Assembly: GCA_017857895.1 (NCBI GenBank)
Contig: JAFMCG010000007.1
Span: 1 to 41,793 of the forward strand
DNA length: 41,793 bases
Direction: 5' to 3'
Origin: Burkholderiaceae bacterium
GTDB taxonomy: Bacteria; Pseudomonadota; Gammaproteobacteria; Burkholderiales; Burkholderiaceae_B
Made by a program: the position numbers and the translations under genes. Positions 17,070 through 25,333 of the stretch are shown piece by piece (within the stretch, counting starts at the first letter, position 1; every line of letters begins with the position of its first letter). The notes beneath the pieces were generated by a model. That model did not search any database, was not told the DNA's origin, and saw only the letters and a list, made by a program, of their open reading frames with translations.

Positions 17070-18080
17070 ATGACTTTATTTAAAAAATCTTCTTTAGCGG
17101 CCATGACATTAGCCATCAGTGCGATCGGCACGGGCGTGGCCCATGCCGAATGTGGCAACGTCACCATCGCAGAAATGAACTGGGCCAGTGCCCAAGCGGC
17201 TGCGCGAGTAGACGCCTTCATCCTCAAACACGGTTACGGCTGTAACGCTGAAACCGTCCCTGGCGACACCATGCCAACAGCCACATCCATGAGTGAAAAA
17301 GCCAGTCCCGACATCGCGCCTGAGCTTTGGATGAATGCTGTGACCGAACCCATTGAGCGTGCCGTGGCTCAGAAACGTTTGGAGATCGCGGGTAATGTGC
17401 TTGAAGATCCCGCCAAGAACGCTGGTGAAGGTTGGTGGGTGCCGCGCTACATGGTCGAAAAAAATCCAGCGTTAAGCACCATTGCCGGCATCAAGAAAAA
17501 TGTCGGTTTGTTCAAAGACCCTGAAGACCCCAGCAAGGGTCGTGTCGTCGGATGCCCTTCGGGTTGGGCTTGCCAAATCACCACTCAAAATCTTTTCAAA
17601 GCCTACGACATGGAAAGCGCTGGCTTTAACTTGGTCGACCCAGGTTCTGGCGCGGCGCTAGCCGGTGCCATCTTTAAAGCCTACAACCGCGGTGAAGGCG
17701 TCTTGGCATACTACTGGGCACCAACCGCCCTACTGTCAAAACTCGACATGGTTCGCGTTGACTTGGGCAACTTTGATGCTAAGGAATTTACTGACTGCAC
17801 GGCTATCGCCAATTGCCCAAATCCCAAGCCCAACAGCTTCCCAGTGCCTGAAATCAAAACCGTTGTGGCGACTGATTTTGCAAAAAGAAGCCCCGCTGCC
17901 ATGGCCTATTTGAAAGCCCGTGTCTGGAGTGCCAAAGATTTTGGATCAGTGCTTGAGTTTATGGAAAAAGAGCAAGCCAATGGACAAGTGGCTGCCGAGT
18001 GGTTCTTGCAAAACCGTCCTGATGCTTGGTCTAAGTGGGTTCCTGCCGATGTGGCTGCAAAAGTAAAGGCTGCCCTCTAA
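17070..18080 (+). CDS. proX: Betaine-type ABC transporter binding protein (ProX/OpuAC family), copy 2
   Basis: A 336-residue paralog of the preceding gene. The ATG at 17070 has GGAG ten bases ahead and starts a clean Sec signal (cleaved after AHA at residue 26); the upstream open frame is discarded. Aligned by hand, the mature parts have no gaps and about 72 differences in 310 positions, roughly 77% identity. All six cysteines and the GCPSGWACQ and VDPGSGAALAGAI blocks are conserved. Differences cluster at about residues 107-145 and 234-263, which may alter ligand choice. The high identity with full divergence of the spacer suggests an older tandem duplication retained by selection. It sits directly before the permease gene. 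Confidence 0.9.
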   Translation: MTLFKKSSLAAMTLAISAIGTGVAHAECGNVTIAEMNWASAQAAARVDAFILKHGYGCNAETVPGDTMPTATSMSEKASPDIAPELWMNAVTEPIERAVAQKRLEIAGNVLEDPAKNAGEGWWVPRYMVEKNPALSTIAGIKKNVGLFKDPEDPSKGRVVGCPSGWACQITTQNLFKAYDMESAGFNLVDPGSGAALAGAIFKAYNRGEGVLAYYWAPTALLSKLDMVRVDLGNFDAKEFTDCTAIANCPNPKPNSFPVPEIKTVVATDFAKRSPAAMAYLKARVWSAKDFGSVLEFMEKEQANGQVAAEWFLQNRPDAWSKWVPADVAAKVKAAL

Positions 18081-18102
18081 GCCTTTGGTGATTGAAATGG
18101 GT

Positions 18103-18123
18103 CGCCCGGCAAAGTGTCGGGCG
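18103..18123 (+). promoter_or_regulatory. Hairpin between binding-protein and permease genes
   Basis: CGCCCGGCA/TGTCGGGCG pairs over nine bases with one G-U, around an AAG loop, 23 bases after the binding-protein stop. A T-run follows only after 18 further bases, so it is at most a leaky terminator. It may set binding-protein excess over permease. Confidence 0.55.
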
Positions 18124-18167
18124 CGCCCGCCGCCACAACATTTTTTTGAAAAACAGAGGCGAGCAAT

Positions 18168-19055
18168 ATGCTTTGGTCCAGTGACTTCCCCCAAATCGCC
18201 GACACCACATTGCGCCAGTTGTCACGCACAATCGATCGCGGCTACCTGACGTTTTCTCGTGAGTACGGCGCTTCCATCGAAGCGTTTTTTGATCCCCTGC
18301 TGCACTTCCTCATTTGGTTCGAGCGAATATTATTGGGTGCGCCTTGGTGGTCTGTGGTGTTAGTCACCGCCGCTATCGGCTACCTCGCCGCCAGAAGCTG
18401 GAAGCTTTTTGCAGGCATTGTGATTGCCTTGTGTTTGATTGGTGTTTTCGGGATGTGGGAAAACACGATGCGAACCATGGCGATGATTTTGGTTTGCACA
18501 TTACTGTCTATTCTGATTGGGATCCCCATCGGTATTTTTATGGCGCGATCCAATCGAGGGCAAAAGTCAATTCTGCCAGTGCTTGACGTGATGCAAACCA
18601 TGCCCAGCTTTGTCTATCTCATCCCAGTGGTGATGTTGCTAGGGATTGGACGAGTCCCTGGTTTGATTGCCGTGGTTATCTATGCCATTGCGCCGGTTAT
18701 TCGACTGACCAACCTCGGCATTCGTTTGGTTGAAAAAGAAGCACTTGAAGCGGCTGACGCTTTTGGCGCCAGTCGCCTGCAAAAGCTGCTTAAAGTGCAA
18801 CTACCATTGGCACTACCCAATATCATGGCTGGTATCAACCAAACCATCATGATGGCGTTGGCCATGGTCGTGATTGCATCCATGATCGGCGTACGCGGTC
18901 TGGGGCAACCGGTCTTGCAAGCGGTGACCAATCAGTATTTCGCCTTAGGCTTATTCAACGGCACGGCCGTGGTAATTTTGGCCATCATTTTTGATCGTGT
19001 CACACAAGGCTTCGGGCTGAGACTACAAAAACACCGTGAAGGCGCGCCTCAATGA
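18168..19055 (+). CDS. proW: Betaine-type ABC transporter permease (ProW/OpuAB family)
   Basis: A 295-residue inner-membrane protein with GAGG before its ATG. Six to seven hydrophobic helices are visible from about residue 63 on; residues 1-60 are a hydrophilic N-terminal extension, as in ProW. The binding-protein-dependent transport signature (EAA loop) is EALEAADAFGASRLQKLLKV, followed by QLPLALPNIMAGINQTIMMA. This loop docks on the ATPase encoded next, and the last four bases overlap that gene's start (ATGA), indicating coupling. Confidence 0.94.
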   Translation: MLWSSDFPQIADTTLRQLSRTIDRGYLTFSREYGASIEAFFDPLLHFLIWFERILLGAPWWSVVLVTAAIGYLAARSWKLFAGIVIALCLIGVFGMWENTMRTMAMILVCTLLSILIGIPIGIFMARSNRGQKSILPVLDVMQTMPSFVYLIPVVMLLGIGRVPGLIAVVIYAIAPVIRLTNLGIRLVEKEALEAADAFGASRLQKLLKVQLPLALPNIMAGINQTIMMALAMVVIASMIGVRGLGQPVLQAVTNQYFALGLFNGTAVVILAIIFDRVTQGFGLRLQKHREGAPQ

Positions 19056-20116
19056 GTACTGACACCATCATTTCTATTCGCAATCTGTATAAAGTGTTCG
19101 GCAACGATCCTCAAAAAGCCATGGCGCTGGTCCATCAAGGCATGGGCAAAGACGAGTTACTCGAGCGCACCGGCCATGTGATTGGCTTAAACAACGTCAA
19201 CTTGGACATGGAACGCCATCGCATTCAAGTCGTCATGGGGCTTTCGGGTTCTGGTAAGTCAACGCTAATCCGTCACATCAATCGCCTCATTGCGCCCACA
19301 GAAGGCGAGATTTTGGTCGATGGGCAAGATGTGTTGACCTTAAATACCGAAAAGCTCAGAGAGCTGCGTCGCTTTAAGATTTCAATGGTCTTTCAGCGCT
19401 TTGCCTTATTTCCGCACCGCAACATCATGGAGAACGTTGGTTATGGTCTGGAAAACCAGGGCAAAACCAAAAAAATCATTGAAGAGACGGCGGCTCGCTG
19501 GATTGGTCGTGTGGGGTTATCTGGCTTCGAAACCCACTACCCCGGCCAATTGTCTGGCGGTATGCAGCAACGCGTGGGGCTTGCCCGAGCGTTGGCCACT
19601 GACGCCGATATTCTCTTGATGGACGAGGCGTTCTCCGCCTTGGATCCCCTGATCCGAACAGAGATGCAAGACATCTTGTTGGACCTTCAAAATGAGCTGC
19701 AAAAAACCATCGTCTTTATCACCCACGACCTTGATGAAGCGCTTCGGATTGGCGACAGTATTGCCATCTTGCGCGATGGTGAAATCATCCAGACCGATGA
19801 CCCACAAAATATTTTGATGAAACCGGCTGATGCATACGTGGCTGATTTCATGAAAGATATCAACCGCGCCCGCGTTTTAAGGGTGCGCGCCATCATGAAC
19901 ACGCTTGAACCAGGCGACGAAGGACCCATTATTAAAGGCAGTACCACCATCGAAGAAGCGCTGCAGATTTTTGCGGAAACGGCCGGTGACAAGCTCATCA
20001 TCACCGACCGAAAAGGCCTGAAAGTTGGTCGCTTAACGGTCGAAGACTTGATCCGTGGGATTCGACGTCCAACAACAGCCGAAATCCAAGCCGAGGTATT
20101 TACCAACGAAACGTGA
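19052..20116 (+). CDS. proV: Betaine-type ABC transporter ATPase (ProV/OpuAA family)
   Basis: A 354-residue ATP-binding subunit. Walker A is GLSGSGKST (residues 63-71), the ABC signature is LSGGMQQRV from 167, Walker B is ILLMDEAFSALDP and the switch histidine lies in FITHDLDEA. The N-terminal phrase IRNLYKVFGNDPQKAM is typical of ProV. After the ATPase core a C-terminal region (about 280-340) resembles a CBS module, which in OpuA-type transporters senses ionic strength. At 354 residues it is shorter than the 400-418 of ProV/OpuAA, so the CBS region is probably incomplete. The carrier may therefore not be osmotically gated but serve nutrition, which is inference. Confidence 0.94.
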   Translation: MSTDTIISIRNLYKVFGNDPQKAMALVHQGMGKDELLERTGHVIGLNNVNLDMERHRIQVVMGLSGSGKSTLIRHINRLIAPTEGEILVDGQDVLTLNTEKLRELRRFKISMVFQRFALFPHRNIMENVGYGLENQGKTKKIIEETAARWIGRVGLSGFETHYPGQLSGGMQQRVGLARALATDADILLMDEAFSALDPLIRTEMQDILLDLQNELQKTIVFITHDLDEALRIGDSIAILRDGEIIQTDDPQNILMKPADAYVADFMKDINRARVLRVRAIMNTLEPGDEGPIIKGSTTIEEALQIFAETAGDKLIITDRKGLKVGRLTVEDLIRGIRRPTTAEIQAEVFTNET

Positions 20117-20130
20117 CCATTGCGCTGCCT

Positions 20131-20148
20131 GCGCCCCACTGGGGGCGC
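20131..20148 (+). promoter_or_regulatory. GC-rich hairpin after proV
   Basis: GCGCCCC/GGGGCGC with loop ACTG, 14 bases after the proV stop. No T-run follows, so it is not a classic terminator; it may stabilise or attenuate the message before the SDR gene. Confidence 0.45.
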
Positions 20149-20212
20149 TACTCGTTTACAGTTGGGGTTTGATTCAAAAGCTCAATGTGAGACGATTTTG
20201 GGAGGCAGCAAG

Positions 20213-21007
20213 ATGTTTAAGTTAGACGGCAAAGTGGCACTGGTAACTGGTTGCGGAACGATGGAAGAAGGCTGGGGCAATGGCAAAGCCATCTCTGTAT
20301 TGCTAGCCCGCCAAGGCGCTAAGATCTTCGGTGTTGATTTGAGCCTTGAGGCCGCGCAGGCAACGCAAAACATCATCGAAAAAGAAGGTGGCGATGCCAC
20401 CGTGATGCCTACCAATGTCACCGATACTGTTGAAGTCAAACAGATGGTCGATGCTTGCCTAGAAAAATATGGACGTATCGACATCCTGATTAACAACGTG
20501 GGGCGCTCCGAGCCCGGTGGCCCAGTTGAAATGAGTGAGCAGACTTGGGGCGACCAGCTTGATGTCAACGTTACCTCTGCCTTTCTTACTTGCAAACACG
20601 TGTTGCCTCTGATGGAAAAACAAGGCTCGGGCTCCGTGGTTAATATTTCATCGGTTGCCGGCTACCGATACATTGGCAAACCACAGGTCGGTTATGCTGC
20701 GGCCAAAGCGGCTTTGATGCAATTCACCAAAACCACAGCAGTGATCTACGCCGATCGCGGGGTTCGCTTGAACTGTGTCGCGCCTGGCTTGATGTTTACA
20801 CCGCTTGTGGAAAGACTGGCAAATAAGTACGCTAAGGGCGATTACGAGGGATTTGTAGCCCATCGACATCAACAAGTGCCCATGGGTCGCATGGGCGATG
20901 CTTGGGATGTGGCCAACGCCGTTCTTTTTTTGGCCGCTGACGAAAGCCGTTACGTGACCGCCCAGACCATTGTGGTCGACGGTGGCATTATTTCTGCCAC
21001 TCGATAA
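20213..21007 (+). CDS. Short-chain dehydrogenase/reductase (SDR)
   Basis: A 264-residue classical SDR, started at the ATG at 20213 with GGGAGG eight bases ahead; the longer frame from 20120 has no support. The cofactor motif is unusual: TGCGTMEEGWGNGKA, longer than the standard TGxxxGxG. The acidic D in VDLS suggests NAD preference. NNVG, the catalytic serine in NISSVAGY, YAAAK and the C-terminal VVDGG are all standard. It acts in the cytoplasm on an alcohol or ketone. Position between a betaine-type transporter and metY suggests it oxidises the imported compound or a breakdown product, but the substrate is unknown. Confidence 0.92.
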   Translation: MFKLDGKVALVTGCGTMEEGWGNGKAISVLLARQGAKIFGVDLSLEAAQATQNIIEKEGGDATVMPTNVTDTVEVKQMVDACLEKYGRIDILINNVGRSEPGGPVEMSEQTWGDQLDVNVTSAFLTCKHVLPLMEKQGSGSVVNISSVAGYRYIGKPQVGYAAAKAALMQFTKTTAVIYADRGVRLNCVAPGLMFTPLVERLANKYAKGDYEGFVAHRHQQVPMGRMGDAWDVANAVLFLAADESRYVTAQTIVVDGGIISATR

Positions 21008-21029
21008 CAAAACCAAAGAGACAAAAACC

Positions 21030-22313
21030 ATGAAACTAGAAACCATTGCGGTCCACGGCGGCTTCACCGCTGATCCAACCACCAAAGCAGTTGCTGTTCC
21101 AATCTATCAAACGGTTGCCTATGCGTTTGACAGTGCCCAGCATGGTGCGGACCTTTTTGACCTAAAAGTTCAGGGTAATATCTACAGCCGAATCATGAAC
21201 CCGACCAACGACGTGCTTGAGCAGCGCGTTGCGGCCTTGGAAGGGGGTATTGCTGCCTTGGCCGTGTCCTCAGGCATGTCGGCCATCACCTACGCCATTC
21301 AAACCATCACCGAAGCCGGGGACAACATCATTTCGGCCAGCACGCTTTACGGCGGCACTTACAACCTGTTTGCGCACACCTTTCCGCAACAAGGCATTGA
21401 AGTGCGCTTTGCTGACTCGCGCGATCCAGCCAGCTTTGCCAAGCACATTGATGACAAAACCAAGGCCATTTACTGCGAGTCAATTGGCAACCCCCTGGGC
21501 AATGTCACGGACATTGCGGCCCTTGCCAAAGTGGCCCATGACCACGGCATCCCATTGATCGTTGATAACACGGTCCCAAGCCCCTATCTGTTGCGCCCGA
21601 TCGAGCATGGTGCAGATATCGTGGTGCACTCCTTGACCAAATACATGGGCGGCCATGGCACAACCGTGGCTGGCGCCATCGTTGACAGCGGCAAGTTCCC
21701 TTGGGCTGAGCACAAAGCCCGCTTTAAGCGATTAAACGAACCCGACGTCAGCTATCACGGCGTGGTCTACACCGAGGCATTGGGTCCGGCGGCCTTCATT
21801 GGTCGCGCCCGAGTGGTGCCCCTTCGTAACACCGGCTCAGCGTTATCACCCTTTAACTCGTTTTTAATTTTGCAGGGCATCGAGACATTGGCCCTACGCA
21901 TGGACCGAATCTGCGAAAACACCATGGCTGTGGCTCATTACCTGAAAAAGCACCCCAAGGTCGAATGGGTCAACTACGCTGGCCTGCCTGACCACCCTGA
22001 CCATGCCATCGTGAAACGTCAAATGGGCGGCCGCGCTTCGGGTATCTTGTCGTTTGGACTCAAAGCATCTGGTGAACAAGGCCGTGAGGCTGGTGCGCGC
22101 TTTTTAGATGCTTTGCAACTCTTTAGACGCTTGGTCAACATTGGCGATGCCAAGTCGCTCGCGACCCACCCCGCCTCGACCACCCACCGCCAGTTAAACC
22201 CTGAGGAGTTGGCACAAGCTGGGGTCAGCCAAGGTATGGTGCGCTTGTCGATTGGCATTGAGCACATCAGCGATCTGGAAGCCGACCTTGATCAGGCGCT
22301 AGCAGCCGTTTAA
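21030..22313 (+). CDS. metY: O-acetylhomoserine sulfhydrylase (aminocarboxypropyltransferase)
   Basis: A 427-residue PLP enzyme of the Cys/Met metabolism family, of normal MetY length. The start ATG at 21030 gives [12 protein letters not shown], the typical beginning. Key sites are [21 protein letters not shown], the [19 protein letters not shown] segment and the PLP-binding lysine K204 in [11 protein letters not shown]. The C-terminal [13 protein letters not shown] is also diagnostic. MetY joins O-acetylhomoserine with sulfide to give homocysteine, or with methanethiol to give methionine. It follows the SDR by 22 bases and is probably in the ABC-transporter operon, an unusual place. That suggests capture of a reduced-sulfur product of the imported compound (inference). 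Confidence 0.95.
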   Translation: MKLETIAVHGGFTADPTTKAVAVPIYQTVAYAFDSAQHGADLFDLKVQGNIYSRIMNPTNDVLEQRVAALEGGIAALAVSSGMSAITYAIQTITEAGDNIISASTLYGGTYNLFAHTFPQQGIEVRFADSRDPASFAKHIDDKTKAIYCESIGNPLGNVTDIAALAKVAHDHGIPLIVDNTVPSPYLLRPIEHGADIVVHSLTKYMGGHGTTVAGAIVDSGKFPWAEHKARFKRLNEPDVSYHGVVYTEALGPAAFIGRARVVPLRNTGSALSPFNSFLILQGIETLALRMDRICENTMAVAHYLKKHPKVEWVNYAGLPDHPDHAIVKRQMGGRASGILSFGLKASGEQGREAGARFLDALQLFRRLVNIGDAKSLATHPASTTHRQLNPEELAQAGVSQGMVRLSIGIEHISDLEADLDQALAAV

Positions 22314-22321
22314 GCAACACA

Positions 22322-22354
22322 CCCTAAGTGTGGTCACTTAGACCATACTTGGGG
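22322..22354 (+). terminator. Terminator-like hairpin after metY
   Basis: Arms 22322-22335 and 22341-22354 pair over 14 bases with two G-U wobbles around loop ACTTA, eight bases past the metY stop. A weak U-rich stretch (CTTTCGGTTT) follows. It probably ends the transporter-SDR-metY unit. Confidence 0.6.
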
Positions 22355-22702
22355 CTTTCGGTTTGCCAGCTGCCAATCGCCAGTTCACTTCACTTTAGTC
22401 CACTGATTGCCATTATTTTGAGCGAATTGTTAAAAGTGCGCATCAGATCGGTGTTATTGCCCTTCGCCGTGTATTAAGATTCACGCACTTTTATTCATCT
22501 GACACCCTTTCTGCCCAATGACGATGCGCAGCCTGCTCAAACGCCTGGACTCATTTCGAGGTGAACTGACGCTGGCACGCCACCAAAAGTCATGTATTGA
22601 ATTGAGTCGGGGCACACTTTTTACCCGCCTAACCCCACCCACGAATACCAACCACTGCCTAAATGCTGATATCTCAATCAGTATCTGTCCAAGAGCACTC
22701 GC
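22355..22702. other. Intergenic gap metY-MFS
   Basis: This 348-base stretch shows no convincing gene on either strand; the short open frames lack ribosome sites and family features. A promoter for the MFS and decarboxylase genes should lie here, but I could not pick one with good -35/-10 boxes. No repeat or known RNA motif was seen. Confidence 0.5.
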
Positions 22703-23968
22703 ATGAAGATGTTTTATGGCTGGAAAATGGTCATGGCCGCCAGCGGCCTGCAGATCATCCAAGCCATGATGTTGCATCAGGCCTTCGGGGCCTACGTGGC
22801 CGTGTTGGCAGTCGAACAGGGGTGGAGCAAAACCGCATTATCTGGCGCCTCGGCCATGCTGTCAGTCGAGGCTGCCATACTCGGCCCACTGATTGGCTGG
22901 TTTCTTGACCGTTTTGGTGCACAGGGGGTCATCAAGATCGGTGTGCTGATGTTTGGCGTGGGATTCATGTTTATGAGTCAAATCGAAACGCTAACTGGCT
23001 TCTACGTTGCCGTAGCCGTTATCGCAATCGGCGCTTCGATGGCAGGTTACTTTCCGCTTAACGTGGCGGTGATTCAGTGGTTCGAGAAAAAACGCGCGCG
23101 GGCCTTGTCTTTTGTGGGTCTGGGATTTGCCTTGGGTGGGGTCTTTGTGCCCATCATTGCCGCCTCTATTGAGTATTTTGGATGGCGTGAAACAGCCATG
23201 GGCAGTGGCATTGTCGCTATTTTGGTGGGGTATCCCTTGGCGTGCATTTTTCGGCGACGACCAGAAGACTTTGGTGAAGTGGTGGACGGCATTGCGTCAA
23301 ATACAGACGATGTAAAAAAAACCGAGTCTGCACAAACAACACCAGAACCTGATTTTACAGCCGCACAAGCGATTCGCACCAAGGCCTTTTGGTTACTCGC
23401 CGCGGGCCACGGCATTGCATTAATTGTGGTGATGGCAGTCAATACCCATGCCATCAATCACATGCGTATCTCCTTGGATTACACGATTGCACAAGCCTCG
23501 TTTTTCATCATGCTCATGACCATGTTCCAAGTCGCCGGCGTGTTGCTTGGTGGCTACTTGGGTGATAAGTTTGAAAAACGACTGGTGGCTGCCGGTTGCA
23601 TGGTGCTTCATGCCACTGGGCTATTTATTCTGACCTATGCTCAAGGGGCTCTTGAGTTGGTATTTTTTGCTGCTGCGCATGGCTTGGCTTGGGGCCTTCG
23701 AGGGCCATTCATGCAAGCGATTCGTGCTGATTATTTTGGACGTAAGGCCATTGGGATGATCTTGGGGCTATCAGCCATGATCACAGCCTTTGGTCAATCG
23801 ATTGGTCCACTCTTGGCCGGTATTTTGGGTGATGCGACCGGTAACTACATACTTGGCTTTAATGTCTTGTCCATCTTGGCTTTGTTTGGGGCCTATGTCT
23901 TTTGGTTGGCCAAACGACCTATACCACCGGGCAGCACCAACGCAAGCATGGCAACATCTGGCACTTAG
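22703..23968 (+). CDS. MFS transporter, monocarboxylate/oxalate carrier-like
   Basis: A 421-residue major facilitator with about twelve hydrophobic helices and a central charged loop near residues 190-215. The opening FYGWKMVMAASGLQI is characteristic of the oxalate/formate antiporter and monocarboxylate permease branch; the loop after helix 2, GWFLDRFGAQGV, matches the MFS motif. These carriers move small organic anions. The ATG at 22703 has a weak ribosome site, and a second ATG lies two codons on. It is followed by the two decarboxylase subunit genes in the same direction, so it may import the 2-oxoacid or its precursor, or export a product. Confidence 0.9.
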   Translation: MKMFYGWKMVMAASGLQIIQAMMLHQAFGAYVAVLAVEQGWSKTALSGASAMLSVEAAILGPLIGWFLDRFGAQGVIKIGVLMFGVGFMFMSQIETLTGFYVAVAVIAIGASMAGYFPLNVAVIQWFEKKRARALSFVGLGFALGGVFVPIIAASIEYFGWRETAMGSGIVAILVGYPLACIFRRRPEDFGEVVDGIASNTDDVKKTESAQTTPEPDFTAAQAIRTKAFWLLAAGHGIALIVVMAVNTHAINHMRISLDYTIAQASFFIMLMTMFQVAGVLLGGYLGDKFEKRLVAAGCMVLHATGLFILTYAQGALELVFFAAAHGLAWGLRGPFMQAIRADYFGRKAIGMILGLSAMITAFGQSIGPLLAGILGDATGNYILGFNVLSILALFGAYVFWLAKRPIPPGSTNASMATSGT

Positions 23969-24044
23969 GACGCTTGTGCGTTAAAAGTAAAAGCTTACAG
24001 ATGAACCCATTCGAATTAACCTTAAATTTTGGAAAGTATTGACC

Positions 24045-24581
24045 ATGTCCGAATCTGATACCGCCGTCGCTGGCTGGAAAGAATCTATTTTTCAGGTACT
24101 GAAGCAAGGCCAAATCAAGCAAGTCGCTTACGTGCCTGACGCTGGACATGCCCACGTGATCAATCGCGCGCATGACGATCCCGATATGAACACAGTGGTG
24201 CTGACCACCGAAGAAGAAGGTGTTGCCCTAGGCTGTGGCGCTTGGTTAGGTGGCCAGCGCAGCGTGCTTTTGATGCAAAGCAGTGGTGTTGGCAACTGCG
24301 TGAACATGTTTTCTTTGCTGCAAAGCTGCCAAATTCCCTTTTTAACGCTTATCACCATGAGAGGCGAATACGCTGAGTTCAATGCCTGGCAAACGCCCAT
24401 GAGCAAGGCCACTGAAGGGGTCTTAACAGCCATGGGTTTTAGGGTGTTGCGCGTCACAGACCCCGCCGAAGTGGGCGAAGTGGTCGATGCCGCGCTTGAC
24501 TCGGCTTTTGTGGCTGGCGAACAGGTGGCGGTATTGATTTCGCAGCGTCTGATCGGTCGTAAAAAATGGATCAAAGATTAA
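24045..24581 (+). CDS. Thiamine-diphosphate 2-oxoacid decarboxylase, alpha subunit (ComD-like)
   Basis: A 178-residue protein with GGAAAG ahead of the ATG at 24045. It is the stand-alone PYR domain of a thiamine diphosphate enzyme: LTTEEEGVALGCGAWLGG holds the glutamate that activates the cofactor, followed by VLLMQSSGVGNCVNMFSLL and PFLTLITMRGEY. Size and motifs match ComD of sulfopyruvate decarboxylase and the N-terminal half of phosphonopyruvate decarboxylase. It needs the PP domain encoded by the next gene. Such enzymes decarboxylate 3-sulfopyruvate to sulfoacetaldehyde or 3-phosphonopyruvate to phosphonoacetaldehyde. Neither Xsc nor a phosphonate lyase gene is present in the window, so the substrate stays open. 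Confidence 0.85.
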   Translation: MSESDTAVAGWKESIFQVLKQGQIKQVAYVPDAGHAHVINRAHDDPDMNTVVLTTEEEGVALGCGAWLGGQRSVLLMQSSGVGNCVNMFSLLQSCQIPFLTLITMRGEYAEFNAWQTPMSKATEGVLTAMGFRVLRVTDPAEVGEVVDAALDSAFVAGEQVAVLISQRLIGRKKWIKD

Positions 24582-24662
24582 GAACAGGACCAAGCTTCAG
24601 ATACCGAGATAGGTCTACTGCAGGCCAAGATGGCCTTTCCAGATATGCACAAGGATTTTGAA

Positions 24663-25262
24663 ATGACTCAAACCGCTCTAACACCAGCCACCATTGATCG
24701 ACGCGAGTTCGTGGCTCATCTGATGAAAAAATGTCCTAATGCGCTTGTGATCCCCGGACTGGGATCCTCTAATTACGATCTTTTTGCAGCAGGTGATCGC
24801 CCAGAAAATTTTTACATGTGGGGCGCCATGGGTGGTGCGGCCAGCATCGGCTTGGGTTTGGCCCTTGCTCAGCCCGAGCGTGATGTGATTGTGTTGACTG
24901 GTGATGGCGAGCTCTTGATGGGATTGGGTTCATTGGCCACCATTGGTGCCAAACAACCTAAAAATTTGACCATCGTGGTGCTCGACAATGGTCATTTCGG
25001 TGAAACCGGCATGCAACGCAGCCACACCAGTTTAGGCACGGATTTGGTGAGCGTGGCCAAGGGTTGCTCAATTGCTCAAGCCGAACACCTACATGCCATC
25101 GGTGATGTTGAAAAAGTCACTAAAGCCGTGGCAACAAAAAAAGGACCAGCCCTCTTCCAAGTCAAAATCAAAGCCGATGACGTGCCCCGTGCACTGCCAT
25201 CTAGGGACGGCGTGTTTGTTAAGAACCGCTTCCGCGCAGCCTTGGGATTTGAACCTTTCTAA
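24663..25262 (+). CDS. Thiamine-diphosphate 2-oxoacid decarboxylase, beta subunit (ComE-like)
   Basis: A 199-residue PP domain. I start it at the ATG at 24663, seven bases after AAGGA; an in-frame ATG at 24630 is less likely. The sequence contains VIPGLGSSNYDLFA, the MWGAMGGAASIGLGLALAQP core, and the thiamine-diphosphate/Mg motif that begins GDGELLMGLGSLATIG and ends VVLDNGHFGETG. ComE subunits of sulfopyruvate decarboxylase have about this size; together with the preceding gene the pair equals one fused phosphonopyruvate decarboxylase. The two genes are separated by about 80 bases. A perfect terminator follows, so this is the last gene of its unit. Confidence 0.86.
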   Translation: MTQTALTPATIDRREFVAHLMKKCPNALVIPGLGSSNYDLFAAGDRPENFYMWGAMGGAASIGLGLALAQPERDVIVLTGDGELLMGLGSLATIGAKQPKNLTIVVLDNGHFGETGMQRSHTSLGTDLVSVAKGCSIAQAEHLHAIGDVEKVTKAVATKKGPALFQVKIKADDVPRALPSRDGVFVKNRFRAALGFEPF

Positions 25263-25286
25263 TGGATTGAAGTCGTGTCGTTGAAT

Positions 25287-25318
25287 AAAAAATAGCAGCC
25301 AACAGGCTGCTATTTTTT
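25287..25318 (+). terminator. Bidirectional rho-independent terminator
   Basis: A perfect 14-base inverted repeat (arms 25287-25300 and 25305-25318, core AGCAGCC/GGCTGCT) with loop AACA. Six A on one side and six T on the other make it work on both strands. It separates the decarboxylase genes from the convergent antiporter gene. Confidence 0.93.
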
Positions 25319-25333
25319 ATTTGCAGTAACCGG

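Noticed and set aside
24045-25262. A full sulfolactate/cysteate pathway (ComDE with Xsc and Pta)
   Set aside because: Only the decarboxylase pair is present. No sulfoacetaldehyde acetyltransferase, sulfolactate dehydrogenase or sulfite exporter was found, so the pathway is not claimed.
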